The notes: a model not told the origin generated them from the letters alone. A DNA stretch of 64,000 nt from Parietaria judaica (GCA_954871525.1 OX940862.1:38618232-38682231); one strand, 5' to 3'. Shown: positions 34,947 through 47,519, counted from the first letter of the stretch. Made by a program: numbers and translations.

Positions 34947-35390
34947 GTCCGAAACCGTAAGCCGCCCTCCCAGGCGCTAACCTCGGCACCCGAAACAGTA
35001 AGCCGCCTCGAAAGCGCTGACCTCGGGAAGCCAAACGCCTCACAAACGTCCTCCCGGCACAAAATCCTAGCATGACCCGGACATTGGTCCCGTCGGCTCA
35101 GGCCCTAAAAGTCCGAAACCGTAAGCCGCCCCCCAAGCGCCAACCTCGGCACCCGAAACAGTAAGCCGCCTCAAAAGCGCTGACCTCGGGAAGCCAAACG
35201 CCTCACAAGCGTCCTCCCGGCACAAAATCCTAGCATGACCCGGACATTGGTCCCGTCGGCTCAGGCCCTAAAGTCCGAAACCGTAAGCCGCCCCCCAAGC
35301 GCCAACCTCGGCACCCGAAACAGTAAGCCGCCTCGAAAGCGCTGACCTCGGGAAGCCAAACGCCTCACAAGCGTCCTCCCGGCACAAAAT
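34947..35390. repeat. Tandem array of 162-164 bp units in the Tat 3' spacer
   Basis: Units start at GTCCGAAACC at 34947, 35111 and 35273, giving two full and one partial copy. Each unit contains two shorter related blocks with GTAAGCCGCC...AGCGC(C/T). The second and third copies are nearly identical. Confidence 0.9.
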
Positions 35391-35819
35391 CTAAAAGCAG
35401 GAGGAACCACCCCAAATATCCGACAAGAAACTCGGGGGGTAGAAATCCGCCCCAGAACACAAAGCGCGCCGAGCGGTAACATGTCCGCCGGTGGTAAGAC
35501 TCGAAATCGAGCCAAGCTGCCTGGGAGAACAAACACCTGCAATAAGTGAAAGACAGGGTAAAACCGAGAAAAGTGCGGAAACTCTCATACACGCTACAAA
35601 AGCCGGCACACTCAAACCAGCGCCCGGAAGACATCATATATAAGCCGATATATCTCCGAAGGAGATCAGAGTTGTCAGATATTTACAATTAATGCCCCGC
35701 AGGGCACATACAAAAATCCGACACAGACGGCGGGATCTGCGATCTCATACAAAAAATGGGAGATACAATAAAACGCCGACGGGCTACAAAAAATAAAAGA
35801 AAAGCTACTGGGGCCTCAG

Positions 35820-38800
35820 TTAGTCAACAGGATCATCCCCATGCTTGGACTCTTCCCAGCCGACATGCTCCCCGCCGACATGCTCTCCGTCGTCATGCTC
35901 CGGAGGGACATGAGCTCCGAAGCCCTCTGGTGGCTGCTGATCGCCAGCAACAGCACTGCCGGCGGCCATCCCGAAGTCCTCCTGAAAGCCCCCCGGAATG
36001 ACGAAATCCAGGACAGGGGCGGGGAACTCGAAGTCTATCATCGGACCGGGATCTGGGATGGCAGCAATGTATAGAGCGAGCAGCGTCCATGTGGCCGGAG
36101 GCAGGGCGAAACGCTCGGTCAAAAAGGCAACGGAAAACGGAACTCCGATGTTTTCCATCACCAAAGCAATGAAGAGCGAGGAGAAGCCGTCCCAGAAGCG
36201 AGTCTCGGCTGCCTGAGCCGCTCCGCTCTGGATACCCCCAATCTCCGCCTCGAGTGCCTCGAGCTGGGCCTGCGACGACATCAGGGCCGAGGAGACTCGG
36301 TGATACTCGGACGACCCTCGAGTCATCTGGTGCACCAGCCTCTCCCGGCTCTCCTGGGCCTCCCTTAGAAGGAGGAGAGCCACGGACATGCCCTGCTGGG
36401 CCACCTCGGTCCGGGCTCAGTACTCCTGATTATCTCGCTCCACTGCGGCAAGCCGCCGCCACAAGGAAGCAACCTCCTGTGTAAGGAGGCCCTCAACGCG
36501 CAGGTCGCGGGCAGGGCCGGCAACCCCGGGAGCATCAGCGCCGAAAACCGAAGGAATCTGCGAACGGTCAAAAGCACTGTTACAAGAGGACACACCCAAA
36601 AAAGAGAAGGAACGTGCAGCACAGATAGACACACCGAAGGCGGGACTGACCCCGCTGACAAAAGCTCCGCCATCGGCGGAGCATGCTCAAAGACGGATGG
36701 CTCATAAAGGATCCGGGGAGCACCGTCAGAATCTCCCCCGACCTGGGGTGAGAACCCGGATCTGTGGTACGGGGAGGCCCTCCGGACGTATCGGCACGGA
36801 GCCCGATGCTCCGCCCCGCCGGACGAAGCAGGCGCGGCACGACGGCCACGCCCCCTGGAAAGGGCCGCCGTGGACGGCCCGGTTCCGCTAGAAGCTCCCC
36901 TGCTGCCTAGCATACCTGCAAAGAAGAAACAGACGTGTCAGATGTCAAGTCAAGCGAATATGGTGGAACTACTACTCGAATGCAAGAAAAAGAGTAAAAC
37001 ACCATTCCAGGACGGAGACCCCATCAAGGAATCCCAGCACGGATCAAGAAGGCAATCGGTCGGGACCCATCCCGATCGGACCCTCGCCGACCGCTCCAGA
37101 TAAAAAGCGAAATTTCCAGGAGACGCGATCTTTTCCATAAAAAGGCTGCTAAAGTCGTAACTCCCGGAAGTCTGGCGAGTACGCGCCGAGGGACAAACCA
37201 GACGTTGGGGCACCAAACCCAATAAAGTGTCTGGGACCCACACCCAGCGGCTATGCCACCGGGGGTCCAAACCTCGCAGAAAATCGGAAATCTGGAGACC
37301 TTGGTCCGAATCCAGGTCACACCAATTCTCGAATCCCTGCGTTCCCCAAAATGAGCCGGAACATGAATAACCGGAAGAACTGATCGACGGTCAGCTCCTG
37401 ACCACGCTCTTCTCGCCACATCGAGTAACAGCCGACGACGAACCGGCATGCCCTCGGACTTAACTGAATCGGGTGCAGGCCGGCAAGGACCAATAGCCCC
37501 TCCAGCAGAGGAGGGATCGGAAGAGTGAAACCCTGGCGAATACTCTCCAGGGGAACTGCCACCATCCCGTCAGGAGGCCGACTGGGCACCGAGTCTTCCG
37601 CCGGGGCCTGAACCCCGGCAACTGGGGCCAACCCTTCATCTCGAAAAAGGGTCTCCAGGTCGCAAGGAGTGATGTCGCTCGGGACATTAACGTCCGAAAA
37701 ATCAAGCGGCGGATCAAACCAGGATCTAGTGAGGGCCTGAAGTCCAGTTCCAGGCGACGCCCCACCATGACGATCAAAAATTGGGCATGACCCGCCTGCT
37801 ATAATGGCTCTATGACGCGGTCCTCCCGCGTCAACGGCCACAGATCGGGTACCTGCAACAGCCAAAGGAAAACCTATATCTACAGCAGGAGGTCTCCAAC
37901 CTGACTCAATAACAGTGCGCGGGTCCCGAGCAGGGACCTCGCCTGACGAATCTCCCAAAGCCCCGCTGGGAGACGGAGACAGAGCCCGGATAATGGCAGC
38001 CGCAGAAGCCGCCAACGGGTGACTGTCAGACCTAGAACCCGAAAAAGGAGATCCTCGGGAAACAGTCGAGGCGGGATTCCCGGCCCTCGACCTTGGACCA
38101 AAAACTAAAACGCGGACCCCACCCGGATGGGACACAAAAAGGTCGACCCGCGCCTAATGACGTGGGGCCCACGGGAACCCGGTCCAGCGGACCCCGGGCC
38201 CGCCGAGGAACCCCGAGGACCAACCGACCCTTCCCGGGGAGCCGGAGCACCCCGGCCACGCATGACTGCCCCGGTGGCCGGGCCCACCACGGGCACGACC
38301 TCCCGGGTCCCCCGAACCTCGGGGGACCCACCCCCATCGGCAGCGGGACCCATCGTAGGACCCACAGCACGAGTGGGGGAGCCCGAGGCCCCCGAAGGAC
38401 GCCGGCCCAACACGACGCCTCCGGCCACCACGGCCAACGGCGACCCCACAGACGGGGTCGCCTGGGCACCCCGGACTTCGGGGGACCCACCGCCAGCGAC
38501 AGGAGGCCACCCCTCGCCGTCGAGGACGGTCTCGGCCTCGCGAAGTCCACACGAGGAGCCCGACCCCAGCCGAGCTCCTCCGGCCACCACGACCAACGGC
38601 GACCCCACAGACGGGGTCGCCTGGGTACCCCGACCTTCGGGGAACCTACCGCCGGCGGAACGGAGCCGCCCCTCGCCGGCGCGAGCGAGCTCGGGCTCGC
38701 GAAACCCACGCGGTGAGCCCGACTCCGACCGGGCCCCATCGGGCACGCCGCCGCGTCCCACGGCCACCGTCGGACTCGCCCCGACCTCCTGGACACCTCA

Positions 38801-39010
38801 TCCAGCGACGGCGAGCTGCGGCGCGACGCCTAGGGCTGGCGCGACCTCGCTAGACCCACGCACAGGCGAGCCCGCACCCCTCCAAGCTTCCACGACGCCG
38901 CCTTCTTCCTGCGATGACCTCGCCGGACCCCGACGACCCCGATTGTGGTCTTCTCCGGCGACGGCGGTGGCTGGCTGGGCGGCAGGGGCTCCGGTCGGCT
39001 GGTTCTCCAT
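35820..39010 (-). pseudogene. Antisense extra ORF (aORF) of the Tat element, Transposase_28-like
   Basis: Oriented against the element. A TATA-like box on the minus strand lies near 39270, and a possible first ATG at 39010 (motif MENQPTGAP). The main recognisable part is the frame 38135-37317. Its end has the pattern LP(I)PPLLEGLLVLAG...QLSP.A.R...WREE...LTVDQFFRLF, typical of the Pfam family Transposase_28 ('putative gypsy type transposon'). A final part at about 36580-35820 starts after an acceptor-like TTCGCAG and is rich in E, Q and R, with coiled-coil character. It carries one in-frame TGA near 36412. Exon borders between 37317 and 36580 are not resolved. The function of this family is unknown, and the name does not imply a proven transposase. 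Confidence 0.65.
38250..38740. repeat. GC-rich tandem repeat, 159-bp period
   Basis: The block GGCCACCACG...GGGGTCGCCTGGG occurs at 38423 and 38582, and a more diverged copy precedes them near 38264-38300. The period is a multiple of three, so both strands show long proline-, glycine- or arginine-rich open frames. Confidence 0.8.
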
Positions 39011-39302
39011 CGGCTCTAGAGAGAATTCGAGCTCGGTTTTTCACGAACCGACTCGACTTCCACGCGATTTTCACGAAAATTGATCCGAAGATCGCGATAC
39101 AAAAACCGAGCTATGCTAAACTCCGTTGAAAACACTACGCAACGGAAGAAACGGCACGCAAAAAGGCTAACGGAATTGAAAGTTACGGAGGCTCGAAAAA
39201 CATACTTCGAAGTAATTCCGAGCCGCGTCCGTCTCGAAACTGTGAAAATGAGAGGGCCCACCTCGAATTTATAAAAGTTTCACGGAAATCACAAATTCCC
39301 GT

Positions 39303-39318
39303 AAAACTGGGGGGTTAA
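39303..39318 (+). other. Polypurine tract of the Tat element
   Basis: AAAACTGGGGGGTTAA lies immediately before the 3' LTR. Confidence 0.8.
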
Positions 39319-41021
39319 TGTTACGGGTAAAAACGGGATTGATTTTTATAAATAAATTAATTAAACGAAAATTATCTCAATAATTTCCGTTAATTAATTA
39401 ATTAGTTCAATTAGTCTTTTAATTAAGATTACGAATTAATTAAATCAATTTCGAAGCCCAAAATTCCCTCCGAAGGCCCGTTTTCAAAAAACAAATTGTC
39501 CCGGTGTTCGTAAAAATATGAAAACACCCAAAAACGACATAAAATTTGTAAAAAACGGACACGGGACGGGCCCGAGAGCAATAAAGAGGTCGGGAAGCAC
39601 CCGGTGGGACCCGCGAAGTCAGCAGCCCCCAGGATCACGCCACGTGGCGATCCCAGAGGCTGCCTCACCCCGCGGGGCCCACCTGCAAGTGGCAGCCCAC
39701 TTTCGGGCTCCCTCCCCTCGCCCACTTGCGTGGGGCGGGCCATCATCGGCCACGCGTAGGGCCGAGGGCCCTCAGTCACCCCCACTTGCGAGGGGCTGGC
39801 CCTCGATGGCCACGCGTAGGGTGGGGATGACCCCTGCCCTTTGATGCCGCGCGCAAGTGGCCAACATGAGAGAAATGTGGGCCGTTCGATCCCGCTCGGA
39901 CGGCCGGGATCGCTCCATCTTTTCCGGGGACCTAAAAATAAATAAATAATTGCCCGGGGACCCCTGGGACAATATTTTATTACACGTGGGCCCCCGGACC
40001 CTACTATAAATAGAAGCTCAGTTCAGTTGAAACAGTAACTCATTCGAACTCACTCGACTCGAGTTCCCTCTCTCTCTCTACTCCCGATATACTCGCCTCC
40101 CCTCAAATACCGTTCTAATGTTGAGCGTCGGAGGTGAATCAGGGGGTACCCCCCCTGTTTCCCCTGACCTCGGGTTTTCCCTTTTTTCAGGTTCTAAAAA
40201 GTGAGAGATTTACGAAAAGCGGAAGCCCTGGTGAAATTCCCACTTGGTCCTTGGTCCGCCTGATAGGCCCAGTTCTACGCGGTGTCCAGTCTATCTCCCC
40301 AGTCCATTGCGCGGCTGAGGATATAGCCTGGGGACACGAGCCTGGGCCCACAATTCAGGACGAGGGGCCAGACCTAGGGGAATTCCCACTAAGATCTGGA
40401 TGGCTGAGGGATCACTCTGAGAGGAATCCCCTGGAGAAAATCCTAGGGAAGGTCCATGACCCCGCCTGCCCTTGTTCTAAAGATCTGCGCGGCCTTGGTT
40501 CTGTCTCTTAGTTCCCGGGTCTGAACAGGATACCGGGACTCCGAGGACAGTTCCTGCCTGGACTAGAACAAGCCATTTCAGGACGAGAGTCTAACCTCTC
40601 AGGATTCACTCCCTGGTCAAAAGCACTCCCCCGTTCGCTGGTACCTACGATCTGAGCGGTTCCTGAACCTGTAACCCCGGCCTCTGGCCCTGAGGTAACA
40701 GGTAGTCCGTAAACCCGGCTCGCTTAGGACCCTTAACGGCAAAGAGACTTTTGATCAGGTTAGTGCCAGGAATACCTACTCTGGGTCCCCAAATCGGTCA
40801 ACTAAAACCTCACCCTGAAGTCAACGGCGACCACCTCGAAGTCAACGGGGGTCAGAAGGAACGATCATTGACAATAAAAATCTGTCATCCTCGTAACAAG
40901 GCCAATCCAAGGCCCATCCAAGAATCCACAAAAGCCCGACACGTCGCCAACGACATTGGGCCAGGCCCAAAATCCTCAACTTGGGCCTCAACAGTATTTT
41001 ATCCAAAAAACGACATCAACA
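39319..41021 (+). repeat. 3' LTR of the Tat element
   Basis: 1703 bp, TGTTACGGG to CATCAACA, with a TATA box at 40005. Matches the 5' LTR apart from scattered substitutions and a short repeat gain near 40900. Confidence 0.93.
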
Positions 41022-41026
41022 CCGCA
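41022..41026. repeat. Target-site duplication CCGCA (right)
   Basis: Matches 16537-16541 exactly, closing the Tat insertion. Confidence 0.9.
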
Positions 41027-41213
41027 GATTGCATTTTACATTTTGTATTGGATATAAATCATACAATTAACCTCTACATGTTTTTCCATCTCTAAGATTA
41101 TGCATATTCCCGGAATTGGAAATTCTGGGAAATCATAAAAAATCATACAATCTAGATAATAACGCTATTATTATTAGATGTTACCGGATAAGACATAGTC
41201 TTAACAGAACGTT

Positions 41214-41321
41214 TCACTTATCCGTCTTGATGATCCGATTCCACGAACACGCCGAGCTTCCTTTCTTCGTCTTGTACATGCCCTTATTGTCGATCACCAA
41301 GCCGTCAATATGCACGACACT
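41214..41321 (-). other. Possible terminal coding exon of an unknown gene
   Basis: On the minus strand an acceptor-like AAATAG precedes a 36-codon frame with protein-like codon use (motifs HIDGLVIDNKGMYK and CSWNRIIKTDK), ending in TGA at 41214-41216. I do not recognise the family and could not find convincing upstream exons between 41350 and 42100. The Tat element inserted about 190 bases downstream of this stop. It could be a gene fragment or chance. Confidence 0.25.
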
Positions 41322-41386
41322 CTATTTCATACACCACATCGTCAATGGAACGCTTTAACGCCGAAAATCACCGAACAAGGATGCTA

Positions 41387-41520
41387 GAGCTTCTCCGGTG
41401 ATTAGAAACGGACCAAGAACACTCAAGGGAGATGAGAGGATTCGGAGTAAGGTTATTAGAGCTTCTCCGGTTATTAGAAAAACGAACTAAGAACACTCCT
41501 GGGAGAGAGATGGGAAACTT
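41387..41520. repeat. Two diverged copies of a ~71-bp unit
   Basis: AGAGCTTCTCCGGT with a following ATTAGAAA and ACTCNNGGGAGA occurs twice, about 71 bases apart. Confidence 0.55.
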
Positions 41521-42336
41521 CGTTTGTGTTGTGTAATGAATAGCTTAATTGGGTTTCTTTTTTCTCTTAATCTTCATATATCGGAATAAGGTTTACTCTT
41601 AGGCTTCATGAATCATATTAATTAAGCCCATTAACTAATTATTAATTTTTATATAATAATTATAGTATATAAACTAACATGCAATCTATTCCTCTCATTA
41701 TCTTCTTGTTAATGATTTAATCTTATTCGTTGAATAATGCATAAATATTTAGTATGTTTTACTATTTTTTCAAACCGTAAATGCAGTTAAAAATTAATTT
41801 CACCGCTTCTGAGTACCGAATACTCTAAAATGCATCTTTTACTCCAGAATAAGTTATTTAATTTTTCTTAATAAAAATATCGAAATATAGAGAATCCAAA
41901 ATGAGTAGTATACTATACCAGTCAAACGATAACCAATCCAAAGCTTGAAGAAGCTTATAAGTTATAAGAACGACGACAAACGAAGAAGCGTTTCATATAT
42001 TTGCACTTAGACCCTTCTAAAGTACTCCACGATCCATTTTGGACCCTTATTTTTCGATTTCCTTTCAGATAAACCCCGGGCCCAATCCTTGCCAACTATT
42101 CCCATTTTGCCCTTTACTTACTCGTGTTCTGGAAAATTGGATCTTGTTGAGCTAATCTTCCTTCCCTTCAAACAGGTACGCATTTTCCCTCCGATTCCAC
42201 CATTTTCGACCTCGATCGCTTCCACTTTCCTTTCGTGATTCGCTCTGATCTTGAATTGACGATTCTCTCATCTGTTTTCAGAGCTTCGAGTTCAGTAACC
42301 GAATCGAGGAATCTCAACTCCGATTTTCTCCGAGCC

Positions 42337-43997
42337 ATGAATCCCAGAAGGTTGGTTGTTTCTCAATTCTGGTATTTCGAATGTGTTGATTCACTTGATT
42401 ATGATTTGATGCGCGTAGAATTGAGTTCCATTGCTGCTTGATCTCTCTGTAAGCTTCCTGTTTGTTAAAGAGTATAATAAACTAATTTACATGGATTTTT
42501 TTTTTTGATCATTGCGTACCAAAGCTGATCAAGTTTGATTTGCATTTATGTTGTCTACAAGAGAAACGATGATCTTTTTTCGCCTATTCGAAAAGGTGAC
42601 ATGTTTTGTAGTCGGTTTCGGTTTCGTTTCCAAGCTTTATAAAACTATTATCAGTTCTTTGTTGCCGAAATTGAATTTCCAGTATCGCCTCTGACGGGAG
42701 ATTTAATGATTTGGTAGTGTTGTTTTACAATGTTAATCTTAATACCAAATTATGAAGTATTTCGATGTTTTGAAACCGATAAATATACAATTAGGGAAGC
42801 CCGAATTGGATTTCAGCTATTATCCGTCCGGAAAGATGACATTTTTGTACTGTTTAAGCTTAAAACCGTCATGCCGATGCTGTGGCTAAGTTCTGTTTGA
42901 TGGGGGAGTTTTCTCGTATTTGTAATTTTCACTCTAAATAATCAATTTTTGACTATTGCTCATCTGTAACTCTTGATGTAAAGCTTTTTTTTTTCTTTTT
43001 CGTATTTTCATAGGGAGGCCAATTTAGTAATTTAGTGGAGTTTGTGTGTGCAGGGACCCCCGGAACAACAGAGCTGCCCTTTTCGATGGCATCGAGGAGG
43101 GCGGAATCAGGGCATCGTCTTCATACTCGTCTCATGAAATCGATGAACACGATAACGAGAGAGCAATTGAAGGACTACAAGACAGAGTTATAATGCTGAA
43201 GAGAGTAAGTTCTAATCCTTATTGGAGATTCAACATGTTAGAAATTAGATTCAACATAACGCCAAAGACCGTGTCTGTCCCTGCGATGTTGTTATTTGTA
43301 TGGGTCAATATCATCGAGAATTACTCATGCATCTTTGTTTTTGATAGTTATCTGGCGATATTAATGAGGAGGTGGATAACCATAACCGCATGCTTGACCG
43401 AATGGTATGCTTAAAGCCCTTTTTTCCTTGCTTCCTTCTCCAACTTAATTCTCTTTTCGGTATAAAAGATAACATTATTGCGTGGTTTAGGGAAATGATA
43501 TGGATTCTTCAAGAGGAGTGCTGTCAGGAACCATGGATCGGTTTAAGATGGTATGCTTTTTTATATATATATCCCTTTACCACCGTAATATTTCGTCCCC
43601 GATATTTAACTCTCAATTTTTTTTTTACTTTCATTTTTATGGGGAGTACCCCTTTATCAGAAATATAAAGAACTAAATAAACGTAAAATGAATATGTTAT
43701 ATATAACTTTTCTCGTTAACAAAGTCAGTTAGATAACAATTATCATTAAATTTTTAGCAGAGGGGATTTTGAACTATTATGAAAACTCAGTGCGCAAAGT
43801 GCGCATCTAACAAAAATTAAGGGCAAAGTGTGAGTTCAAAAAGAATTACCTCCAATGATCTCCTTGTTCGTAAACCTCTTTTTTTTTCTTTTGCTTTTTG
43901 TGTCTAGGTTTTCGAGACGAAATCAAGCCGGAGAATGTTTACGCTAGTGGCGTCGTTCGTTGTCGTTTTTCTAGTGATATACTATCTCACAAGGTAA
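42337..43997 (+). CDS. BET11: Bet1-like Qc-SNARE (BET11 type)
   Basis: Tail-anchored SNARE of the ER-Golgi route, where it helps fuse transport vesicles. Coding exons are 42337-42350, 43054-43204, 43348-43404, 43491-43550 and 43908-43997, all with GT/AG introns, giving 123 residues. Plant BET11 proteins have about 122. The start is MNPRRDPRNN; the SNARE coiled coil spans about residues 31-93; a membrane anchor follows at about 104-121 with only LTR after it. The residue aligned to the SNARE zero layer appears to be H67 rather than glutamine. A likely 5' UTR intron is 42176-42281 (donor CAG/GTACGC, acceptor TTTTCAG). The reading frame is intact, so the gene is probably active. Confidence 0.95.
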
Positions 43998-45013
43998 AAC
44001 TACTATGAATGAGCTGGATTCGGCTTCTGATAGCTTTGCCTCTTGTGTTTGTAACGAACATGTCATGATCTACCTGTGCTTTATAATCTGCTGGTTCATT
44101 GTAAAGATATTTCACTGTATGGAGTGGAGTTTGATGGCCTAAAAATTGATGTCAGGGAATTTTTCCGATTCTGTTTTTTGCCGTCACATTTTGTTTTTAT
44201 AGTCTAGTTTATGAACGGATTTATGGTTTCGATATAGAAAGGCTACAAAAAGAACTTGGTTTTCGAGGTTGTGAAGCTATGAACGAGATAAACAATCAAT
44301 TGTTTCTTCTAGAACACGGGTTCAGAACATAACGGCCATCAACCCCTTGGTGCCACACTGCCACAGTGTGCCACTTATATAGATTAAGGTTTTGTAATCT
44401 CTTACTTATTGTTATTTTTCGTAAATAACCTCACTAAATTCTTTTTTTCTTAGTACCGTAGTGTGCGATTTTTCCATTTCAATATTCATTACAATTTAGA
44501 AAACAAATAGCTGGAGAATAAAGAACAATTTGTTTGAATACAAGATTATAGATGTCTTTGACATACAACTATAGAAGCAAAAAACTTATTATGATTTTTT
44601 AATGGCAGTTCCGAAAAAACGTACTTCTATCTCAAAAAAGCATATTCGTAAAAATACAAGTAAAGCCTACTAACTCCTGTTCGAACAAAATGGTTGAAAA
44701 ATAAAATCATGGGGTTTGCAGTTGATAGTTTCTTCTAAAACACTGATTAAAGCTCTCCAAGATGTCTTGCTTGAGATCTAAAGGCAAAACAAAATAAGGG
44801 ATTAAAAATTATTGCCAAATGCATGAGTATTAAAAATCTCATGGACCACTTTATCCTTCCAAATACCTATCTCGTGTTAGAGAAAAAAAAGACCATTGGA
44901 TTGCTATTGACATAATAAGAATTAAGAATCACTATGCGGAGTTTTCTTTTTCATTCACTCTTTTGTCTTCAAAAAGTAGCCAATTTAAGAGAAGAAAAAA
45001 AATGTGAATTACG
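43998..45013. other. 3' flank of BET11 and intergenic DNA
   Basis: Contains the presumed 3' UTR (AT-rich) and then ordinary AT-rich DNA. No further gene seen until the tRNA. Confidence 0.5.
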
Positions 45014-45084
45014 TGCACCAGCCGGGAATCGAACCCGGGTCTGTACCGTGGCAGGGTACTATTCTACCACTAGGCCACTGGTGC
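45014..45084 (-). tRNA. tRNA-Gly (anticodon GCC)
   Basis: The minus strand reads GCACCAGTGGCCTAGTGG at its 5' end, has anticodon loop CTGCCAC, the T-loop GGTTCGATTCC and a matching acceptor stem, 71 nt in all. No intron. A run of T on the minus strand at 45003-44995 serves as Pol III terminator. All stems pair, so it looks functional. It decodes GGC and GGU glycine codons. Confidence 0.97.
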
Positions 45085-45885
45085 ACATGTTGATTTACCC
45101 AAAGTCAAATAAATAATATTAAATAAAAGTTATAGAGTACGCAAGTATGACAAATATGCAATCGGAATTAGAGTTGTGCATTCTGCACATAGTTGAATAA
45201 TTAATGAACACATATATCATATATGTTATAAGAGGTTAAAATGTGTGTAACTTTTTGAATCACTCAAACTTTTATTCAATTTTCAATTTCCAATAATTTT
45301 CAAACATAAATCGGAGCACAAAATAATGACAAACGTAAAGATAAATGGACAATGAACGCACAGTTTAAGAAGAAAATCATGTATATAGATCCGTACAAGA
45401 AATTCAGTATGATCGAAATGTAACAACCGAGAAGAAAGCGCAAAAGTAAATTCTGATTAGGTTATAATTAACCTTGAAAATCAATTACAATAAAACTCTG
45501 ATATGAAATATTTGAAAAGCGCCTCCGTTTATTTCCTCGCGAGGTTTCGAAATATCGAATAAAATAAATGTAACACAACAAAGCTATTTATGTGTGATTT
45601 TTTTTTTTTTTTTAAAGATGGCCGGCAAAGCCAATATAATTTTATGTATGGTCTCTTAATTAAGACCAAATCAATATTATTCCATTACGTGTAGTGTAGA
45701 TGGGTACGTTCTAATTCACTCCATATCTATTTAGATATATCACTATCAAGAGTTTGTTCAATCTTTTTATAGAATCGTTTATATAGATAAATTAACATCG
45801 AAGATTTTGATGTATATTTTGTCTTTACTTGATCTACTAGAAGAGAAGAATAATGGTGAAATGGTCTTGTCACCATATGAGCTAT

Positions 45886-45924
<39 letters not shown>

Positions 45925-47519
45925 GATCATAGCGTTATTGATTAATGAAACACTTTTACAAGCCGGCATATATAATTATATATTACTACTTTCCATTTGG
46001 TCTTAGATTTGCATATTATAAATATGAGTATTATAGTCATGTGTTTATGTTGTTAGCTAACATTCATTTAGCCAAGTCTTTTCTATTTTAAATTTAAGTC
46101 AAACATGAATTTAATTATAAAGTGAAATAGATAGTTGCGACATAAGTATCAAAATTGAAATTCTAAGAAACTATATTCTCAATCTTTACGGGGACACAAT
46201 ATCGATATTTTTCCGAAAAAAGAAAATAGCAAAAAGAATATGTCACCTTAAAATCGCAACTTGCGAGTTTAATTTGTCTCCATTAATTACTGGTAGAAAC
46301 ATTTTTTGTAATATTGTGAAAGGATGCTAATTAGTGAATATATATAAAAGTTATATGTATTATATTGGAAATGTCAAATGATCGTGAATCTTGAAGATAA
46401 TTAATTAGAAACTTTTGTTTTCCTTATTAACAGAAATTTAATTCCACTTAAGAAAATAGAAAGCAAACGTGGACTTAAATTTTTCTTGTAAATAAGTAAA
46501 AAACAGAAACATGCATGAATTAATATCTCTATATACTGTTGCTCAGCTAGAACTTCACTTCACGTAAGACACACACACACACAAAAAAAAAAAAAGGACA
46601 AAATTCGGTTTTAGGCAGCCTGAAACTTATGTTATTTGCATTGCGCCAATGCGCTTTCAAATTTCATTTCTAGCCTTATATTATTATGGTGGTTTCCCTA
46701 ATATAAAATCTAAAAACAAACAAAATTTCACTATTTTTGATTCTCAATTTACTAATATATATAATTTGCAGGAAGGTCAATTAGGATTATTTTCTTTTAG
46801 ATATTAGATAGGCGTTCTAATACAATGCTAAAATAAACTTGAAAATATGAGTTGAGATCGCCTTATCAGAAAATGGCGCGAAGCCGAGTAGATTTCGGGT
46901 AAAAATGACCAAATTTCATCATTTCGGAGTCAAATTAACAGTTTTCCTTTTCTCGCGCAACAATTTTCTATCGATCTCTGAAAATCTATTTTCAGTTATT
47001 TTATAGCTTTTTAGTTACGTTTGTATTTGTTGTTTCTTTATCACTTGCATTTTTCAGTTTTTTCTGTAGTCTACATCACCTTCATTTTCAGATGAAATGA
47101 TATGGTAATAATTATTGATTTAGAAAGTAAGGTGTATATATACTTCTATATGTATATACTCCTTTATGACGAATTAATAACGTATGCATGGTTAGCTCAT
47201 GAATTTTGTTAGTGTATGCTACATTATGATCAATCATATAGACTTTGGCCAATATTCCAGATTTCGAGCTTAAATAAAAACCATTTAAAGTGAAAAAACT
47301 AGATTTGCGAAAGCATTACTTACTTATGCTAGTTTAAGCTACTAATCGGAAATTTCAGAAAATTCTCATATAAAAAAAACCAAGCTGAACCAAATTTGAT
47401 GATAAAATTTAGCATAAAATTTAAAGAGAAGAATTCAACACTGTACATATAAATTAAGCAACAAACATCACTTTTCACATTCTTAATATTTGATAATTAA
47501 ATTACAAGATCATAGCAAG
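45085..47519. other. AT-rich intergenic DNA
   Basis: About 2.4 kb without a recognised gene. Holds a (TTTA)n microsatellite at 45884-45924 and an (AC)n/A-rich tract near 46570. Some of it should be the downstream region of the zinc-finger gene. Confidence 0.5.
45884..45924. repeat. (TTTA)n microsatellite
   Basis: About ten uninterrupted TTTA units. Confidence 0.95.

Larger units (their letters stand above)
16542..41021 (+). mobile_element. Ty3/gypsy retrotransposon of Tat type (24.5 kb including a nested copia element)
   Basis: Two matching LTRs with TG...CA ends bound the element, and CCGCA flanks it. The inside holds gag, protease, RT, RNase H, a second RNase H of archaeal type, integrase, a tandem-repeat spacer and an antisense ORF before the polypurine tract. 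A second RNase H and extra ORFs 3' of pol are known features of the Tat lineage. Without the nested copia element at 24161-34215 it is about 14.4 kb. Its coding frames carry many stops, so it is not autonomous. Confidence 0.92.

Noticed and set aside
44934..45116. 60-codon plus-strand frame containing PAGNRTRVCT
   Set aside because: This is the familiar false translation of the antisense strand of a tRNA gene (tRNA-Gly at 45014-45084).
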